41,873 nucleotides of DNA from an uncultured Campylobacter sp. (lineage in GTDB: Bacteria > Campylobacterota > Campylobacteria > Campylobacterales > Campylobacteraceae). This document shows positions 34,119-41,770 of this stretch, piece by piece; positions within the stretch are counted from its first letter, which is position 1, and every line of letters begins with the position of its first letter. The notes under the pieces are model-generated. The model made no database searches, had not been told where the DNA came from, and saw only the letters and a list, made by a program, of their open reading frames with translations. The translations under genes and the position numbers were made by a program. The stretch is taken from assembly GCF_938045625.1 (NCBI RefSeq), contig NZ_CALIAV010000086.1, forward strand, positions 1-41,873, read 5' to 3'.

Positions 34119-34586
34119 TTAGCCTTTCAAAGTTTCTAAAATTTCGCCCGGAACTAGCTTGCTAACGTCGCCGTCGTGGCTAAGAACGGAGCGCACGATC
34201 GAGCTTGAGATAAAGGCGTTTTGCAGGCTCGGCATCAGATAAACGGTCTCAAGCTCCTCCCAAAGCACGGCGTTTGCGTAGCCGATTTGCAGCTCGTACT
34301 CAAAGTCGCTGACCGCGCGAAGTCCGCGGATCACGACGTTTACGCCGCAGCTTTTAGCAAAATCTACGAGCAGGTTATCAAAACCGACGACCTCGACGTT
34401 TTTTAGATCCGTCGTTGAGATTTTTACCATTTCTACGCGTCTAGCCAAACTAAAATAGGGCTGTTTGCTCTCACTAGCCGCAACCGCGACGATGACTTTA
34501 TCGAAAATTTTGGCCGCGCGCTTGATGACGTCCAGATGGCCGTTTGTGACGGGATCAAAGGTGCCGGGATAGATACAAGCTTTCAT
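34119..34586 (-). CDS. coaD: CoaD, phosphopantetheine adenylyltransferase
   Basis: Penultimate step of coenzyme A synthesis: phosphopantetheine plus ATP gives dephospho-CoA. 155 residues. The nucleotidyltransferase signature YPGTFDPVTNGHLDVIKRA (HxGH equivalent NGH) is at the N terminus, RGLRAVSDFEYELQ is in the middle, and the ISSSIVRS motif is near the C terminus. The ATG is 82 bp from the ubiX stop. This is the largest gap in the tmk-to-flgA run. Confidence 0.96.
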   Translation of the reverse strand: MKACIYPGTFDPVTNGHLDVIKRAAKIFDKVIVAVAASESKQPYFSLARRVEMVKISTTDLKNVEVVGFDNLLVDFAKSCGVNVVIRGLRAVSDFEYELQIGYANAVLWEELETVYLMPSLQNAFISSSIVRSVLSHDGDVSKLVPGEILETLKG

Positions 34587-34668
34587 TTTTCGCCTTTAAA
34601 TTTTAGAGGATGATTTTACTATTTTATGCCTAAAACAGGACTTTATCTTGCGGCTAGTGCAGCTGTTT

Positions 34669-35601
34669 TTAGCTCCATCTTTTGTAAATTTGATGCTCTA
34701 ACCCGAGCAGGTCAAGCCACTTGCCGATGATGAAATTTTCCATATCCCAAAGGCTGTTTTGACCAGAATAATAGCCCAAAATAGGCGGAGCAATAACGGT
34801 GCCAAGAGCGGAGAGCTTGGCCGCGTGCTCGAGCGCTAGCGTAGAAAACGGCATCTCTCTAACACCCAAAACCAGCCTTTTTCGCTCCTTTAGCGCGACT
34901 GCGGCGGCGCGGGTTATCAGAGTGTCGGCAAAGCCTGCGTGGATTTTAGCTAGGGTACTAATAGAGCAGGGCGCAACGATAGTAGCGTCTATGCCAAACG
35001 AGCCCGAGCTAGGAGCCGCAGCAAGATCGGAGTCATCGTGGATAACGGCGCGATTTTGCAAATCTTGCCAAATTTGATAAATTTCCTCTTTTTGAGCGCG
35101 GTTTTTATCAAATTCGCTCTTGTTTTGAAATTTACCGCCGTCAAATTTACAAATTTGCTCGTTTGTGTCGTCAAGAGCGCAGTTATCCAAAGCGTCAAAT
35201 TTTATAACATTACCGCCCAAATCTTGCGCATTATCCGTAAATTTGTCGCTTTGGTTTTGCGATCTTTCGTCTCCGCCTACAAAGTCCAGCTCGCCTTGTG
35301 CGGAGCAAAAATTTACGCTTTTTTCGTCTTCGTCGCGGCGCGACTGCGAGTCGTTTTCTCTATTTTGCGCCGAAATTTGAAAATTTACGGCCGTAGCGTT
35401 TCTACCGCCGTGATTTTCGTCAAATTTAGCAGCTGCGTCGTTTTTATAAAAAATATCCGTCAAATTTAGCTCTTTTTCCAGCACGTTCATCGCGTTTTTA
35501 CTCACGCACAGATGCAGCTCGCTTCTTTTTGCTATCTCACGGGCAAGCTTTAGCCCCAGATTTACGCCGCTTGCGCCGCTAATGCCTAGAAAAATTTTCA
35601 T
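34669..35601 (-). CDS. ubiX: UbiX-type flavin prenyltransferase with a large insertion
   Basis: Makes prenylated FMN, the cofactor of UbiD-type decarboxylases. Normal UbiX is about 190 residues, while this one is 310. The first ~55 residues (FLGISGASGVNLG, CVSKNAMNVL) and the part from about 186 on (HDDSDLAAAPSSGSF, APCSISTLAKIHAG, LITRAAAVALKERK, GVREMPFSTL, PPILGYY) are canonical. Between them lie about 120 D/N/Q/E-rich, low-complexity residues with recurring KFD, VNF and KFQ words encoded by AAATTT-type DNA. The insertion is in frame and sits where the family has a short connecting loop. The ATG overlaps the flgA stop (ATGA). Confidence 0.85.
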   Translation of the reverse strand: MKIFLGISGASGVNLGLKLAREIAKRSELHLCVSKNAMNVLEKELNLTDIFYKNDAAAKFDENHGGRNATAVNFQISAQNRENDSQSRRDEDEKSVNFCSAQGELDFVGGDERSQNQSDKFTDNAQDLGGNVIKFDALDNCALDDTNEQICKFDGGKFQNKSEFDKNRAQKEEIYQIWQDLQNRAVIHDDSDLAAAPSSGSFGIDATIVAPCSISTLAKIHAGFADTLITRAAAVALKERKRLVLGVREMPFSTLALEHAAKLSALGTVIAPPILGYYSGQNSLWDMENFIIGKWLDLLGLEHQIYKRWS

Positions 35602-36464
35602 CTTATCATCACCTGTTTTTTTGAGATGATTTGAGCGCTAAAGACCTTTTTATCGTTGTTTTTGACCTTGATGGTCTCGCCTAGATTTCCGTTTTCTAGC
35701 GCCGTGACCTCGACGATGATGCTGAGCGCACCGTCGCTAAGCACGGCGTTAACGCGCTCGCCTTTTTTGATGAGCGGCAACGGCGTAAACTGCCGCAGTC
35801 GCAACACTTCGCCGCTTTTTATGTTTTGCTTCGTCGCTAGCCTCGCGTTTGGCGCATCACTCATCATGTCGGGGCTAAACTCGCCAAGCTCGACCCAATC
35901 TTTTGCAAAGTCGTCTATACCTAGCATCTGGCGCGTCGTAAGTGGCTTAGTAGCCCGCAAAACCGGCATTTTTGCGCTAACTTCGTATCTAAAAAAAACG
36001 CTTGGCTGCGAGCCGTTTGGCGTGATAAAACTAGCTCTAAAGCTACCTTTTGGATTGATTTTATTTACGTAAATTTTGTCAAATTTGTATTCGTGGAAAT
36101 TTTTAGGAAGTTCATTTTGAGGCTCGATGAGCGGAAATTTTACAAATTGCAGCCCCTTAAACTCGCCCGCAACCTCTTGTAAAAAGGCGCGCTGCACAAG
36201 AGCCAATGCGTCGCAGTTTTTCACAAATATCGTCTCTCCGCCGCTTTTATCCTCAAGACTGACACCGTGTTTTTTTAAAATTTCAGCTAAGTCTCGCGAA
36301 TTTATTTTTGCAGCTTTGTTTTCGCCCAAATTTAAAATCTCATCGTTTTTACCCGCAAAACCCAAGTCCGCAAGCGTTATTTTGCCATTTGAAACGCAAT
36401 ACATCGGCCAAAGCGCTAAATCTGAAGAAAATAAAAAAATGGGAAAAAATAGTAAGAAAAAAAT
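35598..36464 (-). CDS. flgA: FlgA, flagellar P-ring assembly chaperone (start unresolved)
   Basis: Periplasmic chaperone for P-ring (FlgI) assembly. The C-terminal SAF/FlgA region is clear: TTRQMLGIDDFAKDWVELGE, SGEVLRLRQFTPLPLIKKGERV and a final GNLGETIKVKN...KVFSAQII. A hydrophobic FFLLFFPIFLF signal core lies at the N-terminal end. No ATG, GTG or TTG exists in any useful position between the upstream tRNA-Gly and this core. The first in-frame possibility after the tRNA is ATT, whose A is the last base of the tRNA CCA (36464), and that is what I give. Starting at ATG 36404 would lose the signal peptide. Three T runs of 6-7 in the signal region leave room for indels. Confidence 0.75.
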   Translation of the reverse strand: MFFLLFFPIFLFSSDLALWPMYCVSNGKITLADLGFAGKNDEILNLGENKAAKINSRDLAEILKKHGVSLEDKSGGETIFVKNCDALALVQRAFLQEVAGEFKGLQFVKFPLIEPQNELPKNFHEYKFDKIYVNKINPKGSFRASFITPNGSQPSVFFRYEVSAKMPVLRATKPLTTRQMLGIDDFAKDWVELGEFSPDMMSDAPNARLATKQNIKSGEVLRLRQFTPLPLIKKGERVNAVLSDGALSIIVEVTALENGNLGETIKVKNNDKKVFSAQIISKKQVMIR

Positions 36465-36538
36465 GGAGCGGGAAACGAGATTCGAACTCGCGACCCCAAC
36501 CTTGGCAAGGTTGTGCTCTACCCCTGAGCTATTCCCGC
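36464..36538 (-). tRNA. tRNA-Gly (anticodon GCC)
   Basis: Reads GCGGGAAUAGCUCAGGGGU at the 5' end, an anticodon arm AACC-UUGCCAA-GGUU with GCC at the anticodon, a T-arm GAGUUCGAAUCUC, and a 7-bp acceptor GCGGGAA/UUCCCGC with discriminator U and encoded CCA. 75 nt. A consensus promoter is directly upstream. Its 3' end abuts the flgA signal-peptide coding region. Confidence 0.95.
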
Positions 36539-36556
36539 ACCGTTTGAGAAGTCGCA

Positions 36557-36585
36557 ATTTTAGCAAAAACGTTTTCATTTGTCAA
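36557..36585 (-). promoter_or_regulatory. tRNA-Gly promoter
   Basis: On the minus strand TTGACA (36580-36585) and TAAAAT (36557-36562) are 17 nt apart. The mature tRNA begins 18 nt after the -10. The -35 box overlaps the moeA TGA stop. The ATG at 36578 that would open an extended flgA frame falls in this promoter's spacer. Confidence 0.8.
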
Positions 36586-37739
36586 GAAAATTTCAAAATT
36601 TTTACGATTTCGCCCGCTTTTAGCTCGCCAAGACTCTCGTTTGTTACCAAAACGGCGTTACTTTTGATGAGCGGAGTTATCATGCCAGATCCGAATTTAT
36701 TATTATCCGTCACGCTAAATTTGCCTTCGCAAAAGCTGCCTAGTACGATATTTTGGCGTCCAGATTTTATTTTTACGTCTTGATTTAAAACGGCGTCAAA
36801 TTTTTCAAGCTGTGCGCCCTTTAAAAAAGGAACGACTAGCAAAAAGCACATCAAAAACGCAGCCATCGGATTTCCAGGTAGTATAAAAACGATTTTTTTA
36901 CCTTTTATAAATGCCTTGCTCGGTCGTCCCGGGCGGATATTTACGCCGTCAAAAAGCTCGCTAAAGCCCAAATTTAAAAGCGCCGTTTTCATAAAATCAG
37001 CCTCACCCTTGCTCGCTCCACCGCTTGTGATAATAACGTCAAATTCGGCCGTCCTAAGCGCGCGCGTCGTGCTTTCCAAGTCGTCTTTTATGATGCCCGC
37101 ATACGAGCTAGCAAAGCCGAAGCTTTGAAGCAGTGACGAGATGCCTGCGCCGTTTGCGTTGTAAATTTGCTCCTCGCTCGCGTTTTGCCACGGCTCGACC
37201 ACTTCATCACCGCTTGAAAATATACCGATCTTTATCTCGCGCTCTACGCAGACGCAGTAGATGCCCTGCGCGGCTAGCATCATCACCCTTGCAGGCGTTA
37301 AAATTTCGCCTTTTTTTAGCAAAATTTCACCCGCTTTGACCTCTTCGCCTTTGTATCTTAGGGCGTTAAATTTTTTAACTTTACTTTGCGGCGAGAGCTT
37401 GCCGTCTAGCAAAACCGCATCCTCAAAAGGCACGACCGTGTCGGCATTTATAGGCATTTTTGCGCCGGTCATTATCTTTACGCATTTGCCTTTTTTTAGC
37501 GCGATCTCGGCCTCGTCGCCTGCTAGCACGGTTGCTGCGATACTCAAAGGCTCGTCAAAATCGTCAAATTTGAGCGCGTAGCCGTCCATCGCAGCGTTAT
37601 CGAAAGAGGGCAAATTTTTAACCGCAATTACATCCTGGGCTAAAACTTTACCCGTCGCGCGCTCAAGGCTTACAAGCTCGCCGCAGCCGTCAAATTTGGC
37701 TTTTTCTAGGATTAAATTTTGAGCAAGCTCTAGCGTCAT
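36582..37739 (-). CDS. moeA: MoeA, molybdopterin molybdenumtransferase
   Basis: Inserts molybdate into adenylated molybdopterin, producing Mo-cofactor for enzymes such as the TtrA encoded in this window. 385 residues from ATG 37739. GGAGGAG just upstream marks this start over the open frame ten codons longer. MoeA motifs: LPSFDNAAMDGYA near residue 45, VPFEDA, the MoCF-binding VIITSGGASKGEADFM and GRPSKAF...LPGNPMAAF. The ribosome site overlaps the end of murA (1-bp gap), so the two are co-transcribed. Confidence 0.94.
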   Translation of the reverse strand: MTLELAQNLILEKAKFDGCGELVSLERATGKVLAQDVIAVKNLPSFDNAAMDGYALKFDDFDEPLSIAATVLAGDEAEIALKKGKCVKIMTGAKMPINADTVVPFEDAVLLDGKLSPQSKVKKFNALRYKGEEVKAGEILLKKGEILTPARVMMLAAQGIYCVCVEREIKIGIFSSGDEVVEPWQNASEEQIYNANGAGISSLLQSFGFASSYAGIIKDDLESTTRALRTAEFDVIITSGGASKGEADFMKTALLNLGFSELFDGVNIRPGRPSKAFIKGKKIVFILPGNPMAAFLMCFLLVVPFLKGAQLEKFDAVLNQDVKIKSGRQNIVLGSFCEGKFSVTDNNKFGSGMITPLIKSNAVLVTNESLGELKAGEIVKILKFS

Positions 37740-37740
37740 T

Positions 37741-39006
37741 TTACTCCTCCAACCTGCGTATTTTTGCACCCAGAGCCGCTAGCTTGCGCTCTAGCCCCTC
37801 ATAGCCTCTATCTAGGTGGTAAATTCTGTGCACGCGGCTAGTTCCGTTTGCGGCAAGGGCCGCTAGCACTAGGGCCGAGCTTGCGCGCAGATCGGTAGCC
37901 ATCACGTCTGCGGCGTTTATCTCGCCTCCGCCGTAGATCGTCGCAATGTGGCCGTTTAGGCGGATGTCCGCACCCATACGCGTGAGCTCGCTAACGTGCA
38001 TAAATCGGTTCTCAAAAAGCCTCTCGTCGATCGTGCTGACGCCGTTTGCTACGAGCGAGAGTGCCATAAACTGCGCCTGCATATCGGTCGGAAATCCCGG
38101 AAACTCAGTCGTCACGATCTCGACGGGATTTACGTTTTTAGTCGGCATTATCGTGATTTTATGGCCGTCCACGACGGTTTCAAGGCCCATTTGGTTAAAT
38201 TTAGTAAGCACGGCTCGTAGATGCGCGGCATTGGCGTTTGTGATGGTGACTTGCGAGTTCGTGATCGCTCCGGCGCAAAGATACGTCCCGGCCTCGATCC
38301 TATCGGGGATAACCGTAATCTCGCTCACATCCAGCAAGCGCCTATCCGTACCCTCGATCACCAGCTCATCCGTGCCGATCCCCTCGATCTTCACGCCACC
38401 TGCGGCCAAAACCTCGCAAAGCTGCACCACCTCGGGCTCTTTAGCGACGTTGATTAGACGCGTCGTGCCGTGAGCGAGCGCGGCGGCCATTATGATGTTT
38501 TCGCTGCCCGTTACCGTGATCTTGTCAAACACGATCTGCGCGCCCTTTAGCCCGTCTGGCGCCGTGGCTACGACGTAGCCTTGTTTTATCTCGATGTTTG
38601 CGCCCATTTTTTCTAGCGCGCTTAGGTGTAGATCTATCGGCCTTTGTCCGATCGCGCAGCCGCCGGGCAGGCTCACCTCGCAGTGGCCAAACCTAGCTAG
38701 TAGCGGGCCAAGAACCAAGATAGAGGCGCGCATTTTACGCACGATGTCGTAGTTGGCCTTTGTGGAGCTAACGTAATTTGAGTTGATTTTTAACGTATGT
38801 TCGTCCGTAAATTCGCATTTTGCGCCCAAATTTACTAGCAGAGTAGCTAATGTTTTTATATCCGCGACGTTTGGCATATTTTTTAGCGTCACGTCGTTTT
38901 TTATGATTAGAGCCGCGGCTATGAGGGGCAGGGCGGCGTTTTTCGCACCACTTATGGCGACCTCGCCGCCTAGTTTCGCGTTTCCTTCGATTTCTAGATA
39001 ATACAT
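37741..39006 (-). CDS. murA: MurA, UDP-GlcNAc enolpyruvyl transferase
   Basis: First committed step of peptidoglycan synthesis, adding enolpyruvate from PEP to UDP-GlcNAc. 421 residues, normal length. The conserved KNAALPLIAAAL segment (with Lys22) is near the N terminus, and RKMRASILVLGPLLARFG and the catalytic-loop GGCAIGQRPIDLH follow. The loop Cys position, usually in G-C-A-I-G, is cysteine, so fosfomycin-type alkylation chemistry would be possible in principle. Its own -10 lies about 30 bp upstream. Confidence 0.96.
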   Translation of the reverse strand: MYYLEIEGNAKLGGEVAISGAKNAALPLIAAALIIKNDVTLKNMPNVADIKTLATLLVNLGAKCEFTDEHTLKINSNYVSSTKANYDIVRKMRASILVLGPLLARFGHCEVSLPGGCAIGQRPIDLHLSALEKMGANIEIKQGYVVATAPDGLKGAQIVFDKITVTGSENIIMAAALAHGTTRLINVAKEPEVVQLCEVLAAGGVKIEGIGTDELVIEGTDRRLLDVSEITVIPDRIEAGTYLCAGAITNSQVTITNANAAHLRAVLTKFNQMGLETVVDGHKITIMPTKNVNPVEIVTTEFPGFPTDMQAQFMALSLVANGVSTIDERLFENRFMHVSELTRMGADIRLNGHIATIYGGGEINAADVMATDLRASSALVLAALAANGTSRVHRIYHLDRGYEGLERKLAALGAKIRRLEE

Positions 39007-39033
39007 ATTCTTAAATCCTTAAATAAAACCCAA

Positions 39034-39039
39034 AGTATA
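39034..39039 (-). promoter_or_regulatory. murA promoter -10
   Basis: TATACT on the minus strand, about 28 bases before the murA ATG, with a T-rich upstream region and AAGGA close to the start codon. No -35 is evident. Confidence 0.45.
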
Positions 39040-39092
39040 GTGAAATTTAGCTTATAAATTTAAATTTATGCCGATATTTACCGATTTATTTA

Positions 39093-39098
39093 TATAAT
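39093..39098 (+). promoter_or_regulatory. -10 box upstream of the NlpC/P60 gene
   Basis: TATAAT with a T-rich upstream stretch. A transcript starting about seven bases on would have a leader of roughly 70 nt before the ATG at 39177. Confidence 0.45.
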
Positions 39099-39176
39099 CT
39101 TGCTTCTAGGTGGCTCGTTTATTGTGCTTAAATTTACCGCAAAACGCTGTCTTAAATATAAAATAGGATGATTTAA

Positions 39177-39836
39177 ATGAAATTTACCATTTTTTTACGG
39201 CTTTCGCCGATTGCGGCTTTGATTTTTAGCGGATGCGCGAACGATGCGCCCAAAATTTATCCGACAGATCAAAGCGGACAGATCTTAAATGCGAGATTTT
39301 TAAACTCGCAGCAAGACGTATTTAACGATCTAGGCGGCATCGCGCTTTCAAATTTTATGCAAGGCTTTTTAGGCAAAAAAGACGGCGGAGACTGCTCGGG
39401 TTTCGTCTCTCTCGTAAATAAAAACATAAACAACGTTTACTTTTCCGAGACAAATTTGCTCAAATTTTACGGAGAAAGCGGATCAAAATCGCAAGCCATT
39501 TATAATTTTTATAAAAAGCGAAATTTGGTCTCGCAAACAAGCCCAAAGCTCGGAGATTTGGTGTTTTTTAACAACACTACGAGTCAAACTAAAGGCAAAA
39601 ACAAGCAAATCATAACCCACCTTGGCATCATAGACCGCATAGAGGACGACGGAACTATAAGATTTATGCATAATACCAGAGGCAAAAACAAAAGCGGATT
39701 TATAAATCTATTTCAAAAAAATAGCCACAAAATAGGCGGCAAAGAGGTAAACTCCTACATCGTAGCGTGCAAAGGCGGCGACGCTACTTGCCTAACGTCA
39801 AACAGATTCGCCGGCTTTGGCAAGGTTAATTTTTAG
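39177..39836 (+). CDS. NlpC/P60-like cell-wall hydrolase lipoprotein
   Basis: 219 residues with a lipoprotein signal ending FSGC (Cys20). The mature part resembles the NlpC/P60/CHAP cysteine peptidases: the nucleophile is in GGDCSGFVSLVNK, followed by SPKLGDLVFF, the histidine in ITHLGIIDRI and a third polar residue region at FMHNTRG. Such enzymes cut peptide bridges in peptidoglycan. The SPxxGDLVFF phrase is typical. Start ATG 39177 after AGGATG-like purines. The exact subfamily and substrate are not determinable here. The rhomboid gene follows after 52 bp. Confidence 0.75.
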   Translation: MKFTIFLRLSPIAALIFSGCANDAPKIYPTDQSGQILNARFLNSQQDVFNDLGGIALSNFMQGFLGKKDGGDCSGFVSLVNKNINNVYFSETNLLKFYGESGSKSQAIYNFYKKRNLVSQTSPKLGDLVFFNNTTSQTKGKNKQIITHLGIIDRIEDDGTIRFMHNTRGKNKSGFINLFQKNSHKIGGKEVNSYIVACKGGDATCLTSNRFAGFGKVNF

Positions 39837-39888
39837 CTAAATTTATGTCTAAATTTTATATGATAAAGCCTTTAAAAAGGAGCCGTTT

Positions 39889-40422
39889 TTGAAAGCTACG
39901 ATATCGCTCATCGCGTTAAATTGTCTAGTATATTTTGCCGTTTACTGCGGCATTTGCGGTAGTAACGTGACGCTTGGGCTAAATATGTTTTTCACAGACG
40001 GACTTTACGTTTGGCAGCCCGCTACCTCGATGTTTATGCACGCAAATTTGGCCCATCTGCTGATGAATATGGCGGTTTTGTATCAGTTTGGATCGCTTCT
40101 TGAGCGGTACTACGGCAGCGAAAAATTTGCCGTTATTTACTGCATAGGAGGCGTTTTGACCTCGCTGCTTAGTTTTGTTTATATTTATGTTATGTTTAAA
40201 ACCAACGGAACTTTTATAAATTTAGTCGGAGCTAGCGGCGCAATTAGCCTACTGCTCGGTATTTTGGCGTTTTTGGACGCCAGTAGCCGAAAGGGGCTCA
40301 TCATCGCGATCTTACTAATGAGCTTCGCGCCCGTAGCTATAGGCGTAAACGTCGCCTGGTACGCGCATATTATCGGCTTTGCGCTAGGATATTTCGGAGT
40401 AAAATTTAAGGTGATAAAATGA
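39889..40422 (+). CDS. Rhomboid-family intramembrane serine protease
   Basis: 177 residues, essentially all membrane: about six helices. The catalytic dyad is visible as Ser in VGASGAISLLLG and His in WYAHIIGFALGYFG. The HANLAHLLMNMAVLYQFG segment (HxxxHxxxN) is the family signature in helix 2. The start is TTG 39889, six bases after AAAAAGGAG, and no ATG is closer. Its TGA overlaps the ATG of the DUF455 gene (ATGA). Substrates are unknown. Confidence 0.88.
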   Translation: MKATISLIALNCLVYFAVYCGICGSNVTLGLNMFFTDGLYVWQPATSMFMHANLAHLLMNMAVLYQFGSLLERYYGSEKFAVIYCIGGVLTSLLSFVYIYVMFKTNGTFINLVGASGAISLLLGILAFLDASSRKGLIIAILLMSFAPVAIGVNVAWYAHIIGFALGYFGVKFKVIK

Positions 40423-41258
40423 GATTTTTCGATCAAATTTGGGAAATTTTAGAGTGCGGCGACAAGGAGCTTAAATTTGATAAATTTAGACGATTTTACG
40501 CCGAGTATAAGGCAGGTAAATTTGACGCACAGATAGAAGAGGGCGGTAAATTTGACGAGATAAAACAGCTTAAGCGCCCGAGCTACGCGGTATTTTGCGA
40601 GGTAGTAGCCATGAGGGAAATCGGCGGCAAAAAGCAAGCGGACAAGCAAAAAGCCTTCCTTCACTCGATCGCTCACATCGAATACAGCGCCGTGGATATC
40701 GCGCTAGATGCGGCGTATCGCTTCCGCGCGCTACCAAAGGCCTACTATGACGACTGGCTCGAGGTCGCCAAGGATGAGATCAGACACTTTAAGATGATCG
40801 AGGAGCACATGGCTAAATTTAGCGTGAAATACGGCGATTTTACCGTGCACGACGGGCTTTTTATCGCCCTGCAAAACACCTCCGCGTCGCTGCTCGAGCG
40901 CATGGCCGTGCTACCTAGATATATGGAGGCAAACGGCCTTGACGCAAATGCGTTTATGCTAAAAAAACTGGAAATCGAGCGCGAAAAAGACGAAAACAAG
41001 GCGCAGCTTTGCGAAATTTTGCAAGTTATCTTAGACGAGGAGATCTCGCACGTCTCAAAGGGCGATCGGTGGTTTAAATTTGCCTGCGAAAAAGAAGGCG
41101 TAAGCCCTGAAATCTACGCGCAAATCGTGCAAAAAATCTATCCCAAAGCCTTTTTGCAATCCCGCGAGCTAAACGTAAGCGCACGCCTAAAATCAGGCTT
41201 TAGCGAGGCGGAAATCGAGCACATAAAAAATATAGCGAAAGCCGGAAAGGCGGAATAA
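40419..41258 (+). CDS. DUF455 ferritin-like protein
   Basis: 279 residues. The core (about 75-235) has paired ferritin-type ligands: FLHSIAHIEYSAVDIALDAAYRF, LEVAKDEIRHFKMIEEHM, and ILDEEISHVSKGDRWF, giving the E-x-x-H spacing of a carboxylate di-iron helical bundle. The biochemical role of DUF455 is not known to me, and an oxidase/hydroxylase-like activity is inference. The N-terminal ~50 residues contain three KFD tripeptides (ELKFDKF, AGKFDAQ, GGKFDEI) written by repeated AAATTTGA DNA. Coupled to the rhomboid gene. SixA starts 1 bp after the stop. Confidence 0.8.
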   Translation: MRFFDQIWEILECGDKELKFDKFRRFYAEYKAGKFDAQIEEGGKFDEIKQLKRPSYAVFCEVVAMREIGGKKQADKQKAFLHSIAHIEYSAVDIALDAAYRFRALPKAYYDDWLEVAKDEIRHFKMIEEHMAKFSVKYGDFTVHDGLFIALQNTSASLLERMAVLPRYMEANGLDANAFMLKKLEIEREKDENKAQLCEILQVILDEEISHVSKGDRWFKFACEKEGVSPEIYAQIVQKIYPKAFLQSRELNVSARLKSGFSEAEIEHIKNIAKAGKAE

Positions 41259-41259
41259 A

Positions 41260-41748
41260 ATGAAAAAAATCTACTTTATCAGGCACGCAAAAGCCGTAGA
41301 TGAGGGTGAGGGTAGCGACTTTGAGCGCGATCTAAGCGAGCGAGGCAAAAAGGATCTGGCGCTGATGTGCGAACGACTAAAAAAGCACGAGGTGGGAGCA
41401 GATGCGATATTTTCAAGTCCAGCTAAACGCTGCGCCAAAACGGCTCAAAAGCTAGCCGAAGCAATTAAATTTAAGAAGAAAATCAAATTTAAAGACGGGC
41501 TATATGGAGCGCAGACGCACGAGCTTTTAGCCTTTATAAGAGAGTTTGACGACAAATTTCAAAGCGTATTTATCATCGGACACAACGACGCAATAACTGA
41601 AATTTGCGAGCTTTTAAGCGACGGCGCTATCGGAAATATCCCGACTTGCGGCATCTTTTGCATCGAATTTGACGGCAGCTTCAAGGAGTTAAAAGAACAC
41701 GGCGCAAAAGCTCTGTTTTTTGACTATCCTAAAAAACATAAAAAATAG
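41260..41748 (+). CDS. sixA: SixA-like phosphohistidine phosphatase
   Basis: 162-residue histidine-phosphatase (RHG) superfamily protein. The catalytic motif is FIRHAKAVDEG at residues 6-16, with conserved arginines in FERDLSERGKKDL and SSPAKRCAKTA and the second histidine in FIIGHNDAITE. In E. coli SixA dephosphorylates histidine-containing phosphotransfer proteins. No such partner is encoded nearby. GGAAAGG precedes the ATG, and it is the last gene of the four-gene plus-strand run, followed at once by a terminator. Confidence 0.85.
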   Translation: MKKIYFIRHAKAVDEGEGSDFERDLSERGKKDLALMCERLKKHEVGADAIFSSPAKRCAKTAQKLAEAIKFKKKIKFKDGLYGAQTHELLAFIREFDDKFQSVFIIGHNDAITEICELLSDGAIGNIPTCGIFCIEFDGSFKELKEHGAKALFFDYPKKHKK

Positions 41749-41770
41749 GGCTAATTAAAAGCTCTATTTT
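41742..41770 (+). terminator. Terminator after sixA
   Basis: AAAATAGGGC (41742-41751) pairs with GCTCTATTTT (41761-41770) with one wobble. The left arm includes the sixA stop. T-rich DNA follows. The remaining ~100 bp to the window edge are AT-rich with no gene. Confidence 0.65.

Noticed and set aside
36539..36578. ATG at 36578 as the flgA start
   Set aside because: It would require translating the whole tRNA-Gly gene and lies in the spacer of the tRNA promoter.
37740..37769. Ten-codon upstream extension of moeA
   Set aside because: It is the end of murA in another frame. GGAGGAG places the start at 37739.
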